Assembly: GCA_947168525.1 (NCBI GenBank)
Contig: CAMVMG010000001.1
Span: forward strand, 310,001-374,000
Reading direction: 5' to 3'
DNA from: an uncultured Bacteroidales bacterium
GTDB taxonomy: Bacteria; Bacteroidota; Bacteroidia; Bacteroidales; UBA932
DNA length: 64,000 nt
Shown here: positions 17,968 to 27,649 of the stretch, piece by piece
Position numbering within the stretch: the first letter of the stretch is position 1
Layout of the letters: each line of letters opens with the position of its first letter
The notes under the pieces: generated by a model
Databases searched by the model: none
Told to the model about the DNA's origin: nothing
The model's input: only the letters and a program-made list of their open reading frames with translations
Made by a program: the position numbers and the translations under genes

Positions 17968-18222
17968 ATGAAAACCCTCCTTGCCGCCATCGTGTTCGTG
18001 GGACTCGCCGTGATTCTTCTCGGGGTGAACATCTTCTTTTTCCACCGTCCCTTCCCGGATGGGGAAATTTCCACCAACCCGGAAATGAAGAGGCGGGGGA
18101 TCAAATGTGCCAAGCAAGAGGAAATGGAGCTGCTCTCCTCACAGAAAGGGAAAAAGGCCTGTGACGGCCAATACTCCGACGCATGCGCCTCATGCGCCTT
18201 GTACGAATACGAAAAACATTGA
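17968..18222 (+). CDS. Small conserved membrane protein of unknown function with C-terminal Cys cluster
   Basis: Single N-terminal TM, then CAKQEE...ACDGQYSDACASCALYEYEKH. Confidence 0.65.
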   Translation: MKTLLAAIVFVGLAVILLGVNIFFFHRPFPDGEISTNPEMKRRGIKCAKQEEMELLSSQKGKKACDGQYSDACASCALYEYEKH

Positions 18223-18225
18223 TTT

Positions 18226-19533
18226 ATGGCTTTAGTTGCGATAGTCGGGAGACCGAACGTAGGAAAATCAACTTTGTTCAACCGCCTGGTGGGCATGCGC
18301 CAGGCCATTGTGGACGAGACAGCCGGCGTCACCCGCGACCGGCATTACGGCAAGTGCGAATGGAGCGGCCGTGAGTTCTCTGTGGTGGACACGGGCGGCT
18401 ACACGTCCAACTCGGACGACGTGTTCGAGGACGCCATCCGCCGGCAGGTGGTCATTGCCATCGAAGAGGCCGATGTGATTCTCTTTATGGTGGAGGCCGC
18501 CACCGGCATCACGGATTATGATGCGGAGATTGCAGACCTCCTGCGCCGCAGCAAAAAGCCGGTGGTGCTGTGCGTGAACAAAGTGGACAGCGGGGACAAG
18601 ATGTACGACGCCTTCGACTTCTACGGACTGGGCCTGGGAGAGGTTTGGAGCATTTCGGCCGCCAACGGATCCGGCACCGGGGATCTCCTGGACGAAATCC
18701 TGCGGGTCCTCCCGGAAGAAACCAAGGCCGACGAAGACCGTCAGAACCTTCCCCATATTGCCATCGTGGGCCGTCCCAACGTGGGCAAGAGCTCCCTTAC
18801 CAACGCCCTGCTGGGAGAGGAGCGGAACATCGTCACCCCCGTGGCCGGTACCACACGGGATTCCATCTCCACCTATTACAACAAATTCGGCCACGAGTTC
18901 ATGATTGTGGACACGGCCGGCATGCGCAAGCGCGCCAAGGTGACAGAAGACCTGGAGTTCTATTCCGTGATGCGGGCCATGCGCACCATCGAGCATTCGG
19001 ACGTCTGTATCCTGATGATCGATGCCACCCTGGGGATGGAGGCGCAGGATATGAACATCTTCAACGTCATCCAGAAAAACCGCAAGGGCTGTGTGCTGGT
19101 GGTAAACAAATGGGATCTTTTTGAGAAAGATCCCAACACCATGCGGGATTACACGGAGGCCCTTAAGGCCCGCCTGGCCCCGTTCAACGACATCCCCGTC
19201 ATTTTTACCTCCGTGCTCAACAAGCAGCGTATCCTGGATGTGCTCACCGCCGCCGCACACGTGGCGGAGAATATGCGAAGGAAAATCTCCACCTCGCAGC
19301 TCAACGACGCCATGCTGCCGGAAATCGAGAACTACCCGCCGCCGGCATGGAAAGGAAAGTATATCAAGATCAAGTATGTGACCCAGCTTCCCACCCGTAC
19401 CCCGCAGTTCGCCTTCTTCTGTAACCTGCCCCAGTGGGTCAAGGATCCGTACAAACGTTTTCTGGAAAACAAACTCCGGGAGCACTTCGACTTCGAAGGC
19501 TGCCCCATCCAGATTTATACTCGCGCAAAATAG
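18226..19533 (+). CDS. der: Ribosome biogenesis GTPase Der (EngA)
   Basis: Two GTPase domains ([29 protein letters not shown]) and KH-like C-terminus. Confidence 0.97.
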   Translation: MALVAIVGRPNVGKSTLFNRLVGMRQAIVDETAGVTRDRHYGKCEWSGREFSVVDTGGYTSNSDDVFEDAIRRQVVIAIEEADVILFMVEAATGITDYDAEIADLLRRSKKPVVLCVNKVDSGDKMYDAFDFYGLGLGEVWSISAANGSGTGDLLDEILRVLPEETKADEDRQNLPHIAIVGRPNVGKSSLTNALLGEERNIVTPVAGTTRDSISTYYNKFGHEFMIVDTAGMRKRAKVTEDLEFYSVMRAMRTIEHSDVCILMIDATLGMEAQDMNIFNVIQKNRKGCVLVVNKWDLFEKDPNTMRDYTEALKARLAPFNDIPVIFTSVLNKQRILDVLTAAAHVAENMRRKISTSQLNDAMLPEIENYPPPAWKGKYIKIKYVTQLPTRTPQFAFFCNLPQWVKDPYKRFLENKLREHFDFEGCPIQIYTRAK

Positions 19534-19554
19534 CTTCAGGAGCGTTCTAACGTC

Positions 19555-19583
19555 ATGCCCGGCCCAGACCGGGCATCTTTTTT
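19555..19583 (+). terminator. Intrinsic terminator after der
   Basis: ATGCCCGG CCCAGA CCGGGCAT then CTTTTTT. Confidence 0.85.
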
Positions 19584-19616
19584 GTCATTGCTATTTGATA
19601 ACTTAATATGTTTGCA

Positions 19617-19624
19617 TATATTTG
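19617..19624 (+). promoter_or_regulatory. Putative -7 element TATATTTG for the toxin-antitoxin pair
   Basis: TAnnTTTG just upstream of the antitoxin ORF. Confidence 0.55.
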
Positions 19625-19633
19625 CTAACAAAA

Positions 19634-19945
19634 ATGTATGGGATTATGCTAACACATAGAAATAATAGGGTACAGACGGGGTTCCGGCTGGATGCCATAA
19701 CGCTGGCCCGGGTAAAGACTGCCGCAAAAACAAGGAAAGTCAGTGTCAATGAGTATGTAAACGAGGTGCTTAAGGAAGCAACACGGGACATTGAGTCGGA
19801 AGAAGAAAAAGAAGCCGGCCGCAAAAGGACTGAGGAATTTTTGAATGAATTCTGCGGCGCTTGGGTGGGAGATGAAACGGTGGAGGAAATACTTGCTGCA
19901 GCAAAGTCCTCGCCCAGAAAAATATGGGAGATTCCTGCGCTATGA
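19634..19945 (+). CDS. Putative ribbon-helix-helix-type antitoxin (VapB-like)
   Basis: RVQTGFRLDAITLARVKTAAKTRKVSVNEYVNEVLKEAT (RHH-like), overlaps downstream PIN toxin start. Confidence 0.7.
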   Translation: MYGIMLTHRNNRVQTGFRLDAITLARVKTAAKTRKVSVNEYVNEVLKEATRDIESEEEKEAGRKRTEEFLNEFCGAWVGDETVEEILAAAKSSPRKIWEIPAL

Positions 19946-20340
19946 TAACCTATGTTTTAGATACCAATGTCCTCGTTGACGTATTGAGAGATAAGCCACA
20001 GGGTGTCAGGGAACGATTTCAGAAACTCGGAATAGACAATTGTGTCGTTTCAGATATCACCGTTTACGAATTATACACGGGCGCTGCGGCCAGTAAGGAT
20101 TCCGATAAAAACAAGGAGGTCATCGAACACGTGTTCGACAAACTTGCTGTCATCCCTGCCAGCGATGCTTACTGGACTGCGGCCAGGGAGAAGGTCAGAC
20201 TGACCCAAATGGGGGTCCCTATAGAAGATAAGGATCTTCTCATTGGCTGCACGGCCCTGGAATATGGTTTAACCCTTGTAACCGGGAATGTCAGGCATAT
20301 GGAGCGGATACAGGGGCTTAATATAGAACCATGGAACTGA
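19942..20340 (+). CDS. PIN-domain ribonuclease toxin (VapC-like)
   Basis: MITYVLDTNVLVDVLRD, conserved acidic residues, IEDKDLLIGCTALEYGLTLVTGNVRHMERI. Confidence 0.88.
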   Translation: MITYVLDTNVLVDVLRDKPQGVRERFQKLGIDNCVVSDITVYELYTGAAASKDSDKNKEVIEHVFDKLAVIPASDAYWTAAREKVRLTQMGVPIEDKDLLIGCTALEYGLTLVTGNVRHMERIQGLNIEPWN

Positions 20341-20370
20341 TTTTTCATTATTTGCAAAAAAAATTGCTAT

Positions 20371-21108
20371 ATGTTTGAAGCTAAAAAAGTTAAAGAGGCC
20401 TGCGTACAGTGGATACGCGACTGGTTCGAGGAAAACGGTAAAGGCTGCAATGCCGTGCTGGGTATTTCCGGCGGCAAGGACAGCAGCGTATGTGCCGCCC
20501 TGTGCGTGGAGGCGCTGGGCGCAGACCGCGTGATCGGCGTTACCATGCCCAACGGCGTACAGCCGGATATCGAGGATTCCATCAGGCTGATCAACCACTT
20601 GGGAATCAAACGCTACAACGTGAATGTGGGCCCCGCTTTCCAGGCCTTGATGGCGGAGGTGGAGGCGCAGCTGGGGCGGGAGGCATCGGCCCAGACGCGC
20701 ATCAACATGGCGCCGCGCCTGCGGATGACGGCGCTGTATGCCGTCTCGCAGAGCAACAACGGCCGCGTGGTGAACACCTGCAACCTGTCGGAAGACTGGG
20801 TGGGGTACAGCACACGCTACGGGGACGCCGCCGGGGATTTTTCCCCGCTGGGCGGGCTTACCGTGCAGGAAGTGCTCGCTGTGGGCACGGAGCTGGGCCT
20901 GCCGGCAGACTTGGTGCACAAGGCGCCCTCCGATGGCCTCACGGGGCTCACCGACGAGGATAACCTGGGCTTTACCTATGCGGTTCTTGACAAGTACATC
21001 CGCACCGGCGTGTGCGAAGACCCCGCCACCAAGGCCCTGATCGACCGCAAGCACGTGATGAATCTTTTCAAACTCAAACCCATTCCGCATTTTACGCCCG
21101 AGCTGTAG
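20371..21108 (+). CDS. nadE: NAD+ synthetase (ammonia-dependent type)
   Basis: LGISGGKDSSVCAAL PP-loop, TCNLSEDWVGYSTRYGDAAGDFSP. Confidence 0.94.
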   Translation: MFEAKKVKEACVQWIRDWFEENGKGCNAVLGISGGKDSSVCAALCVEALGADRVIGVTMPNGVQPDIEDSIRLINHLGIKRYNVNVGPAFQALMAEVEAQLGREASAQTRINMAPRLRMTALYAVSQSNNGRVVNTCNLSEDWVGYSTRYGDAAGDFSPLGGLTVQEVLAVGTELGLPADLVHKAPSDGLTGLTDEDNLGFTYAVLDKYIRTGVCEDPATKALIDRKHVMNLFKLKPIPHFTPEL

Positions 21109-21114
21109 ATTTTC

Positions 21115-21144
21115 AATCCGTGGTTATTTTCCACGGATTTTTTG
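21115..21144 (+). terminator. Intrinsic terminator after nadE
   Basis: AATCCGTGG TTATTTT CCACGGATT TTTTTG. Confidence 0.85.
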
Positions 21145-21178
21145 TTTATATTTGTAATCGATTAACATGCTGTGCCAT

Positions 21179-21697
21179 ATGAAGAAATTGATTACAAAGT
21201 TTTCCCTTGTCATGGGGCTGGTCCTGCTCTCCTGCATGACGGCCCTGGCTCAGTACAAGGATAATGGCGGCGTACAGCCCGGCCGTCTGTATTATACGGG
21301 CAAGGGAGATTTTTCCATGGGCGGGAACCGTCTCTCGGAAGAAGCCATTCACGACCTCATCGGTGAACAGGTTTATTACGACACTTACGTCCCGGCGCAG
21401 AAACAGCGAAGGCTCGGTTTGCCGCTAGGTTTTGTGGGAGTCGGCCTGCTGGCTGCGGACATTGCGTTTTATGCCGCTTTCATCGACTCTCCCCAAATAC
21501 ATGAGCGGGATGTCGTCCTTGTGAGCAGTATCGTCGGGAGCCTCGGCGCTATCGCCGGTGCGGGCTTTATCTTCCACTTTATCGGCAAGGGCCGCCTGAA
21601 ATGGATTGCCGAAGACTTTAACCGCCGGAACGGCTATGCCGCATCCTGGCGTCTGGGCCCCACGCGCAGTGGCGTGGGACTCTCCCTGAACTTTTAG
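21179..21697 (+). CDS. Hypothetical membrane/exported protein
   Basis: Signal/TM N-terminus, putative -7 TATATTTG at 21147-21154, no recognised family. Confidence 0.55.
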   Translation: MKKLITKFSLVMGLVLLSCMTALAQYKDNGGVQPGRLYYTGKGDFSMGGNRLSEEAIHDLIGEQVYYDTYVPAQKQRRLGLPLGFVGVGLLAADIAFYAAFIDSPQIHERDVVLVSSIVGSLGAIAGAGFIFHFIGKGRLKWIAEDFNRRNGYAASWRLGPTRSGVGLSLNF

Positions 21698-21711
21698 TAT
21701 GTAATCCGGCC

Positions 21712-21829
21712 GGGCCAGGTGTGTTTTTGCCATGCACACCGGGCCCACAAATCACCCTTCTATAGCTTGCAAAGGGCCAGGTGTGTTGCATGAAATCACA
21801 CCTGGCCCGAATATGCCCACACCTGGCCC
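21712..21829. repeat. Intergenic inverted/direct repeat block built on GGGCCAGGTGTG / CACACCTGGCCC
   Basis: 12-mer at 21712-21723 (+), 21735-21746 (-, 1 mismatch), 21774-21785 (+), 21797-21808 (-), 21818-21829 (-). Confidence 0.9.
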
Positions 21830-21961
21830 GAAGCATCGGCGCAAACGTCACGGCCGGCACGGTCACCCGCAAAATCGGCCGAAAGTGATGGCGCAGGAGT
21901 CGCGGGCGTGGCCGACGCAAGAATAACTGTGCATACTTTTGACAGGATTCGAGAAAATTAG

Positions 21962-21969
21962 TATCTTTG
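21962..21969 (+). promoter_or_regulatory. Putative -7 element TATCTTTG for xseA
   Basis: TAnnTTTG ending 7 nt before the xseA ATG at 21977. Confidence 0.6.
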
Positions 21970-21976
21970 TAAGACT

Positions 21977-23515
21977 ATGGACGCGAGGAATTATATGGAT
22001 CTGCTGGATCTACAGCTCCTCATCAAGGAGACTGTGGGAGAAGCGTTTGCGGGGAGGTATTGGGTGAAGGCGGAAATCAGTTCCTGGAGTCCGCGCGCCA
22101 ACGGGCATTGCTACCTGAGTCTGAGTCAGAGCCGGGGCGGCAAGCCGGTGGCGGAATCCCGCGCCATGATCTGGAAATGGCATTATCCCAAACTCAAATA
22201 TTACTTCGAACAAACTACCGGTCAGCCTTTGCAGGCCGGTATTACCGTGCTGGTGAAGGTGCAGGTCAGTTACAGTGAGCTGTACGGCATTTCCCTGTTC
22301 ATCGAAGACATAGATCCGGCGTTCACCCTGGGAGAAAAGGCGTTGGAACGCAAGCGGGCCATCGAAAAGCTTACCGCAGGGGGCTACATGGACATGCAGA
22401 AGGAACTGGCCCTTCCGGACCTGCCGTATGCGCTGGCCGTGATTACCTCCAAGACCGCCGCGGGCTACGGGGATTTCCGCAACCATCTGCTCTGCAATCC
22501 GCAGGGGTATGCTTTCCGGCTGGACCTGTACGAGGCCCTGATGCAGGGGGAGCAGGCGCCTTCCTCCATCATGGCAGCCCTGCTGGATGCCGGACAGAAG
22601 CACTATGACGCCATCCTCATCCTTCGCGGCGGCGGGTCGGAGCTGGACCTGGCCTGTTTCGACGATTACGACCTGGCTTTCACCATCGCCTCCAGCCCCG
22701 CTCCCGTGATCACCGCCATCGGCCACGACAGGGACGTGCACATTGCGGATATGGTGGCGCACGCGTCCGTGAAAACCCCTACGGCCCTGGCCGATCTGTT
22801 CCTGGATGCCTACAAGGCCCAGGACGACATCCTGGACAGGTTGTTCGCGCGGGTCCAGTCGGCATCCCTCCGCCTGGTGTCCCGGAAAGAGCTGGAACTG
22901 GGTGCCCTGGATAGCCGGGTGAAGTCGGCATCCCTCCGCCTGGTGTCCCGGAAAGAGCTGGAACTGGGTGCCCTGGATAGCCGGGTGAAGTCGGCATCCC
23001 TCCGCCTGGTGTCCCGGAAAGAGCTGGAACTGAAGACGCTGGATACGCGGGTGCAGCGTGCGGTGCAGCTTCGCCTGGGCGCGCTGCTGCGGGATACGGA
23101 TGCGCTGGAGGCCCGGATCCGTCTGGGACTGAACCGGAAACTCTCCGCCCTGGACAATGCGGTGCTGCAGGCGCTGGGACGTATCTCCAGGGGGCTCCTG
23201 AACAAGTACGCGGCGCATGGGCGGCTGAGGGACAACCTGGCCCACAGGATTCATTTTGCGGCGTCGGCCCGCCAGAGCCAGGAGTGGTCGGCCCTGGCCT
23301 TGAAAGAGGCGCGCATCAATGCCTCGGACCCCCGGAACATCCTGGGACTGGGCTATGTGCTGGTAACCGGAAAAGACAACAAGGTGCTTAAAACCGTGGA
23401 TAAAGTGCATGTGGGAGACCGCATCGGCGTCCGCTTCTCGGACGGTTCCCTCACGGCCCGGGTAGATGAGGTATTCAGTGAAAACATAGACAACAACAAA
23501 GTGAACATAGCATGA
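21977..23515 (+). CDS. xseA: Exodeoxyribonuclease VII large subunit
   Basis: OB-fold N-terminus, ILRGGGSELDLACFDDYDLAFTIASSPAPVITAIGHDRD, long helical arm, C-terminal GYVLVTGKDNKVL. Confidence 0.94.
   Translation: MDARNYMDLLDLQLLIKETVGEAFAGRYWVKAEISSWSPRANGHCYLSLSQSRGGKPVAESRAMIWKWHYPKLKYYFEQTTGQPLQAGITVLVKVQVSYSELYGISLFIEDIDPAFTLGEKALERKRAIEKLTAGGYMDMQKELALPDLPYALAVITSKTAAGYGDFRNHLLCNPQGYAFRLDLYEALMQGEQAPSSIMAALLDAGQKHYDAILILRGGGSELDLACFDDYDLAFTIASSPAPVITAIGHDRDVHIADMVAHASVKTPTALADLFLDAYKAQDDILDRLFARVQSASLRLVSRKELELGALDSRVKSASLRLVSRKELELGALDSRVKSASLRLVSRKELELKTLDTRVQRAVQLRLGALLRDTDALEARIRLGLNRKLSALDNAVLQALGRISRGLLNKYAAHGRLRDNLAHRIHFAASARQSQEWSALALKEARINASDPRNILGLGYVLVTGKDNKVLKTVDKVHVGDRIGVRFSDGSLTARVDEVFSENIDNNKVNIA
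22859..23032 (+). repeat. 66-bp perfect tandem repeat (2 full + 42 bp of a third copy) within xseA
   Basis: tcggcatccctccgcctggtgtcccggaaagagctggaactgggtgccctggatagccgggtgaag at 22859 and 22925; partial at 22991. Confidence 0.97.
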
Positions 23516-23703
23516 TGGAACAGAAATTCGACTACGCGAAGGCGGTGAAAGAGCTGGAGGAGATTGCTGCCAAAGTAGAAACTCCGGAAACCAGGCTGGA
23601 CGACATAGACGCCCTGGTGGGGCGCAGCAAAGAGCTGCTGAAACAGTGCCGGGAGTATCTGCGTACCGTAAAGGAGAAAATAGATTCGTTGGACAAAGAT
23701 TAA
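23512..23703 (+). CDS. xseB: Exodeoxyribonuclease VII small subunit
   Basis: FDYAKAVKELEEIAAKVETPETRLDDIDALVGRSKELLKQCREYLR; overlaps xseA stop. Confidence 0.92.
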   Translation: MMEQKFDYAKAVKELEEIAAKVETPETRLDDIDALVGRSKELLKQCREYLRTVKEKIDSLDKD

Positions 23704-23709
23704 ATCTAT

Positions 23710-25707
23710 ATGCGTAAAATTTACGAAACCGATCCCTGGCTGGGTCCGTACAAGGACGCCATCGATGCCCGCCATGAGCATATCTGGCAAACCCTGAAGC
23801 ACATCGCGGGAGACGGCCTCCTGAAAGACGCCGTGAACAATCACATGTACTTCGGCCTTCACAAGTGTGATGACGGATCCTGGGTGCTGCGCGAGTTCGC
23901 CCCCAACGCCAGCAAGATCTTCCTCATCGGTGATTTCAACAACTGGAAGCGCACGGATGCCTATGCCCTGAAGCCTATCGGAAACGGAAACTGGGAAATC
24001 ACCATCCCTGCGATGTTCCTCCATCACGGGGAGCTGTACAAACTCTACATCGAATGGCCCGGCGGCGGCGGAGAGCGCCTGCCTTCCTATGCCACCCGCG
24101 TGGTGCAGGACGATGTCACCAAGGTGTTCTCGGCCCAGGTGTGGGACCCTGCGAAGCCCTATGTATGGAAGCACGGGCACGCCGGGAAGCGCCCCCATCC
24201 CTTCATTTACGAATGCCATATCGGCATGGCCTCCGAGAAAGAGAAGGTGGGTACGTTTGAAGATTTCCGCCGGGATGTCCTGCCCCGCATCAAGAAACTG
24301 GGGTACGACACCATCCAGATCATGGCCCTGCAGGAGCATCCCTACTATGGTTCCTTCGGCTATCAGGTGAGCAATTTCTTCGCCCTCTCCTCCCGCTTCG
24401 GCACGCCGGAAGAGTTCAAGGCCATGGTGGACGACGCACATGGAAAGGGGCTGGCCGTGATTATGGATATCGTGCATAGCCACAGCGTGAAAAACACCCT
24501 GGAAGGCCTGGCCGAATTTGACGGCACGGACCACCTGTACTTCCACGCCGGGCCCAAAGGGGACCATCCCGCCTGGGGTTCCCGCTGCTTCGATTACGGC
24601 AAGGACGAAACCCGCTACTTCCTCCTGTCCAACGTCAAGTTCTGGATGGAGGAATACCACATAGACGGTTTCCGCTTCGACGGCGTCACCTCCATGCTGT
24701 ACTGGGACCATGGCCTGGGGAGAGACTTCGGCAATTACGGCCTGTACTTCGACGGCGGCGTGGACGAGGACGCGGTCATTTACCTGGCCCTGGCCACCCG
24801 CCTGGTCAAGGAGATGAATCCGAGCGGTTTCTCCATCGCGGAAGACATGTCCGGCATGGCCGGCCTCGCCGCCCCGTTCGAGGCCTTCGGCGTGGGCTTC
24901 GACTTCCGCATGTCGATGGGCGTCGCAGACCACTGGATCAAATGGATCAAGGAACGTAGCGACGAGCAGTGGTCCATGGGAGAGATCTGGTGGGAACTCA
25001 CCGGCAAACGGGCCGAGGAAAAGACAATCTCCTATGCGGAGTGCCACGACCAGGCTCTGGTGGGGGACAAGACCATCATCTTCCGCCTCATGGACAAGGA
25101 AATGTACTTCGCCATGCGCACGGACAGCCAGAACGGCATCGTAGACCGGGGCATCGCCCTCCACAAGCTGATCCGCCTGGTAACGGCGGCTACCGCCGGG
25201 GACGGCTACCTCACCTTCATGGGGAACGAGTTCGGCCATCCGGAGTGGATCGACTTCCCCCGGGAAGGGAACGGCTGGTCTTTCAAGTATGCCCGCCGCC
25301 AGTGGTCGCTCGCCGACAATCCGGACCTGCGCTATGGCCTGCTGCGGAATTTCGATGCGGAAATGGTTCATTTACTTAGGAAAGGGCAAATCCTGGGCGA
25401 CCGTCCGGAACTGCTGGTGGCCGATGAACAGAAGAAAATCTTGATTTTCAAACGGAAAAACTGTATCTTTGCGCTGAATTTTTCGGCCACGGGTTCGTTC
25501 GCAGATTATGGATTCTCTGCGCCCGAGGGCGAATATGTGAATGTGCTCGACAGCGACGAGGCCCGTTTCGACGGATTCGCCAGACTGCAGGAAGGAGAGC
25601 ATCACATTGCCGTGTCCGGAAGATGTCCCAACGGGAACCAGGCCTACGACCACACCTTGAAGTTGTATCTGCCTGCCCGCTGTGCCATGGTACTGAAGCA
25701 AATATAA
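23710..25707 (+). CDS. glgB: 1,4-alpha-glucan branching enzyme (GH13)
   Basis: CBM48-like N-terminus, YECHIGMASE, DGFRFDGVTSMLYWDHG, MGNEFGHPEWIDFPREGNGWS. Confidence 0.94.
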   Translation: MRKIYETDPWLGPYKDAIDARHEHIWQTLKHIAGDGLLKDAVNNHMYFGLHKCDDGSWVLREFAPNASKIFLIGDFNNWKRTDAYALKPIGNGNWEITIPAMFLHHGELYKLYIEWPGGGGERLPSYATRVVQDDVTKVFSAQVWDPAKPYVWKHGHAGKRPHPFIYECHIGMASEKEKVGTFEDFRRDVLPRIKKLGYDTIQIMALQEHPYYGSFGYQVSNFFALSSRFGTPEEFKAMVDDAHGKGLAVIMDIVHSHSVKNTLEGLAEFDGTDHLYFHAGPKGDHPAWGSRCFDYGKDETRYFLLSNVKFWMEEYHIDGFRFDGVTSMLYWDHGLGRDFGNYGLYFDGGVDEDAVIYLALATRLVKEMNPSGFSIAEDMSGMAGLAAPFEAFGVGFDFRMSMGVADHWIKWIKERSDEQWSMGEIWWELTGKRAEEKTISYAECHDQALVGDKTIIFRLMDKEMYFAMRTDSQNGIVDRGIALHKLIRLVTAATAGDGYLTFMGNEFGHPEWIDFPREGNGWSFKYARRQWSLADNPDLRYGLLRNFDAEMVHLLRKGQILGDRPELLVADEQKKILIFKRKNCIFALNFSATGSFADYGFSAPEGEYVNVLDSDEARFDGFARLQEGEHHIAVSGRCPNGNQAYDHTLKLYLPARCAMVLKQI

Positions 25708-25717
25708 ACACATATTT

Positions 25718-27646
25718 ATGGCTTTTCTGAAATTCAACAAGTCTGAGCTCGTCAACCTGGAGTACTCGCTCAAACGCGAGATTATCCTGGCGAACAAGAC
25801 TGGAGCGTACTGCAATACGTCCATCGTCACCTGCAATACGCGGCGCTATCATGGCCTCCTGGCCGTGCCGGTAGACCAGTTCGACGGATTCCGGCATCTG
25901 CTGCTGAGCTCCCTGGACGAAAGCCTTACCCTCCGCGGCAAGCGCTTCAACCTGGGAATCCACTGTTACGGGGACATTTACGAGCCCCGCGGACACAAGT
26001 ACATCGTAGACTTCGACGCGGACCCTGTCCCCTGCATCACGTACAAGATCGGGGAAATCGTCTTCCGCAAGAAGATTGTCCTGAACCCGGACGACAACCA
26101 GCTCCTGATCGGCTACGAGCTGGTCAACGCCCCGGCCAAGGTGCGGCTGGAGCTCAAGCCTTTTCTGGCGTTCCGCAATGTCCACGCCCTTACCCAGGAG
26201 AACAGTACCGCCCGCACGGAGTACGCTTCCGTGCAAAACGGTGTCGCTTTCAACATGTACCAGGGCTACCCGGACCTGAACCTGCAGGTATCCACTTCTA
26301 CGGCCACTTTCAAGTCCAATCCCGTCTGGTACAAAGGCATCACCTATTCCGATGAGATGCGCCGCGGCTTCGACTGCCGCGAAGACCTCTTCGTTCCCGG
26401 AAGCTTTGAGGTGGAAATGCACTCGGGAGACACGATTGTCTTTTCCGCTGCAGCCGGGGCGCCGGTGTCGGCCAGCACGCTCAAGCGCAAGTTCGCCGCC
26501 ACCATCGACCGTGTGGGCCCCATCACCTCGTTCCACGACCAGCTTGTGCGCCAGACCAAATCCCTTATCCGGGAAGACCGCGGCATCAAGCGCATCGTGG
26601 CCGGTTACAGCTGGCTGTACACCGGCCTGCTCCGGGAAACACTTGGTTCCGTGGCCGGCCTTGCCCTGTATGGCCAGGACAACCCGAAACTCTTCGAGGA
26701 AATCCTGGACAACCTGATTGCCGCCAACCAGGAGCGTCTCACCCGCCGCACCACCCAGGTGGAGGCCCCGTTGTTCCTGGCCGTCACGCTGCAGCAGTAT
26801 ATCGCCTACGGTGCATCGGCCAAGGCCGTGTGGGCCAAATACGGTCCGGTGCTCAAATCCGTGATTGAGAGTTACCTGCCCGGTTGCCGCAATGAGGTGG
26901 CCATGCAGCCCAACGGCCTGCTTTGGGCCCAGGTAGACGGCGTGGCCCTCACCTGGATGAACGCCTACATTGGCGGCCGGGCCGTCACCGAGCGCCCCGG
27001 TTACCAGGTAGAGACCAACGCCCTGTGGTACAACGCCCTCAGCTTCGCCCTGGACAACGAGCGCAAGAACAGCACGTTCTATAGGAAATGGGCTCCTGTC
27101 AAAGACTTGGTAGAGCAGAATTTCCAACCCACCTTCTGGAATGCGGAAGTGGGCTTCCTGGCAGATTATGTAGATGGCGGCGGACAGCACCTGGAACTGC
27201 GTCCCAACCAGCTCTGGGCCGTCTCGCTGGACAACCGCTGCGTGGGAGATGAGGTAGTGGGCGAGGTGATGCGCGTTGTGAACGCAGAGCTTGTCACCCG
27301 CCGCGGCATCCGTTCCCTGAGCCCGCGCGACATCCGCTACAAGGGGGTGTACGAAGGCTCCCAGATAGACCGGGACCTTGCCTATCACAACGGCTGCGCT
27401 TTCCCGTTCCTGCTGGCCCAGTACTGCTATGCCAGCTTCAACATGATGGGCAAAAACTTCATCAAGCGGGCCGAATGGCTCACGGAAGGCTTCTATGAGG
27501 ATCTGTCCAAGCATGGCGTGGGTGCCTTCTCGGAGCTCTACGACGGAGACCCGCCTCACGAGCCGCACGGGGCCATCTCGTCGGCCATGACCACTGCCGC
27601 CCTTCTCAACATTAATTGGTTGCTGGATAAATACAGGGAGGAATAA
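25718..27646 (+). CDS. Glycogen debranching enzyme (amylo-alpha-1,6-glucosidase family)
   Basis: NKTGAYCNTSIVTCNTRRYHGLLAVPVD, AGYSWLYTGLLRETLGSVAGL, PNQLWAVSL. Confidence 0.92.
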   Translation: MAFLKFNKSELVNLEYSLKREIILANKTGAYCNTSIVTCNTRRYHGLLAVPVDQFDGFRHLLLSSLDESLTLRGKRFNLGIHCYGDIYEPRGHKYIVDFDADPVPCITYKIGEIVFRKKIVLNPDDNQLLIGYELVNAPAKVRLELKPFLAFRNVHALTQENSTARTEYASVQNGVAFNMYQGYPDLNLQVSTSTATFKSNPVWYKGITYSDEMRRGFDCREDLFVPGSFEVEMHSGDTIVFSAAAGAPVSASTLKRKFAATIDRVGPITSFHDQLVRQTKSLIREDRGIKRIVAGYSWLYTGLLRETLGSVAGLALYGQDNPKLFEEILDNLIAANQERLTRRTTQVEAPLFLAVTLQQYIAYGASAKAVWAKYGPVLKSVIESYLPGCRNEVAMQPNGLLWAQVDGVALTWMNAYIGGRAVTERPGYQVETNALWYNALSFALDNERKNSTFYRKWAPVKDLVEQNFQPTFWNAEVGFLADYVDGGGQHLELRPNQLWAVSLDNRCVGDEVVGEVMRVVNAELVTRRGIRSLSPRDIRYKGVYEGSQIDRDLAYHNGCAFPFLLAQYCYASFNMMGKNFIKRAEWLTEGFYEDLSKHGVGAFSELYDGDPPHEPHGAISSAMTTAALLNINWLLDKYREE

Positions 27647-27649
27647 GCT

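Noticed and set aside
22779-22997. Collagen-like repeat ORF (PGYPGHPVPALSGTPGGGMPTS) on the minus strand
   Set aside because: Is only the reverse translation of the xseA 66-bp repeat.
22859-23032. Possible CRISPR array
   Set aside because: Repeats are contiguous 66-bp in-frame units without spacers, inside xseA. No CRISPR array was seen anywhere in the window.
23353-25371. 672-aa minus-strand ORF
   Set aside because: Antisense to glgB; explained by high GC3.
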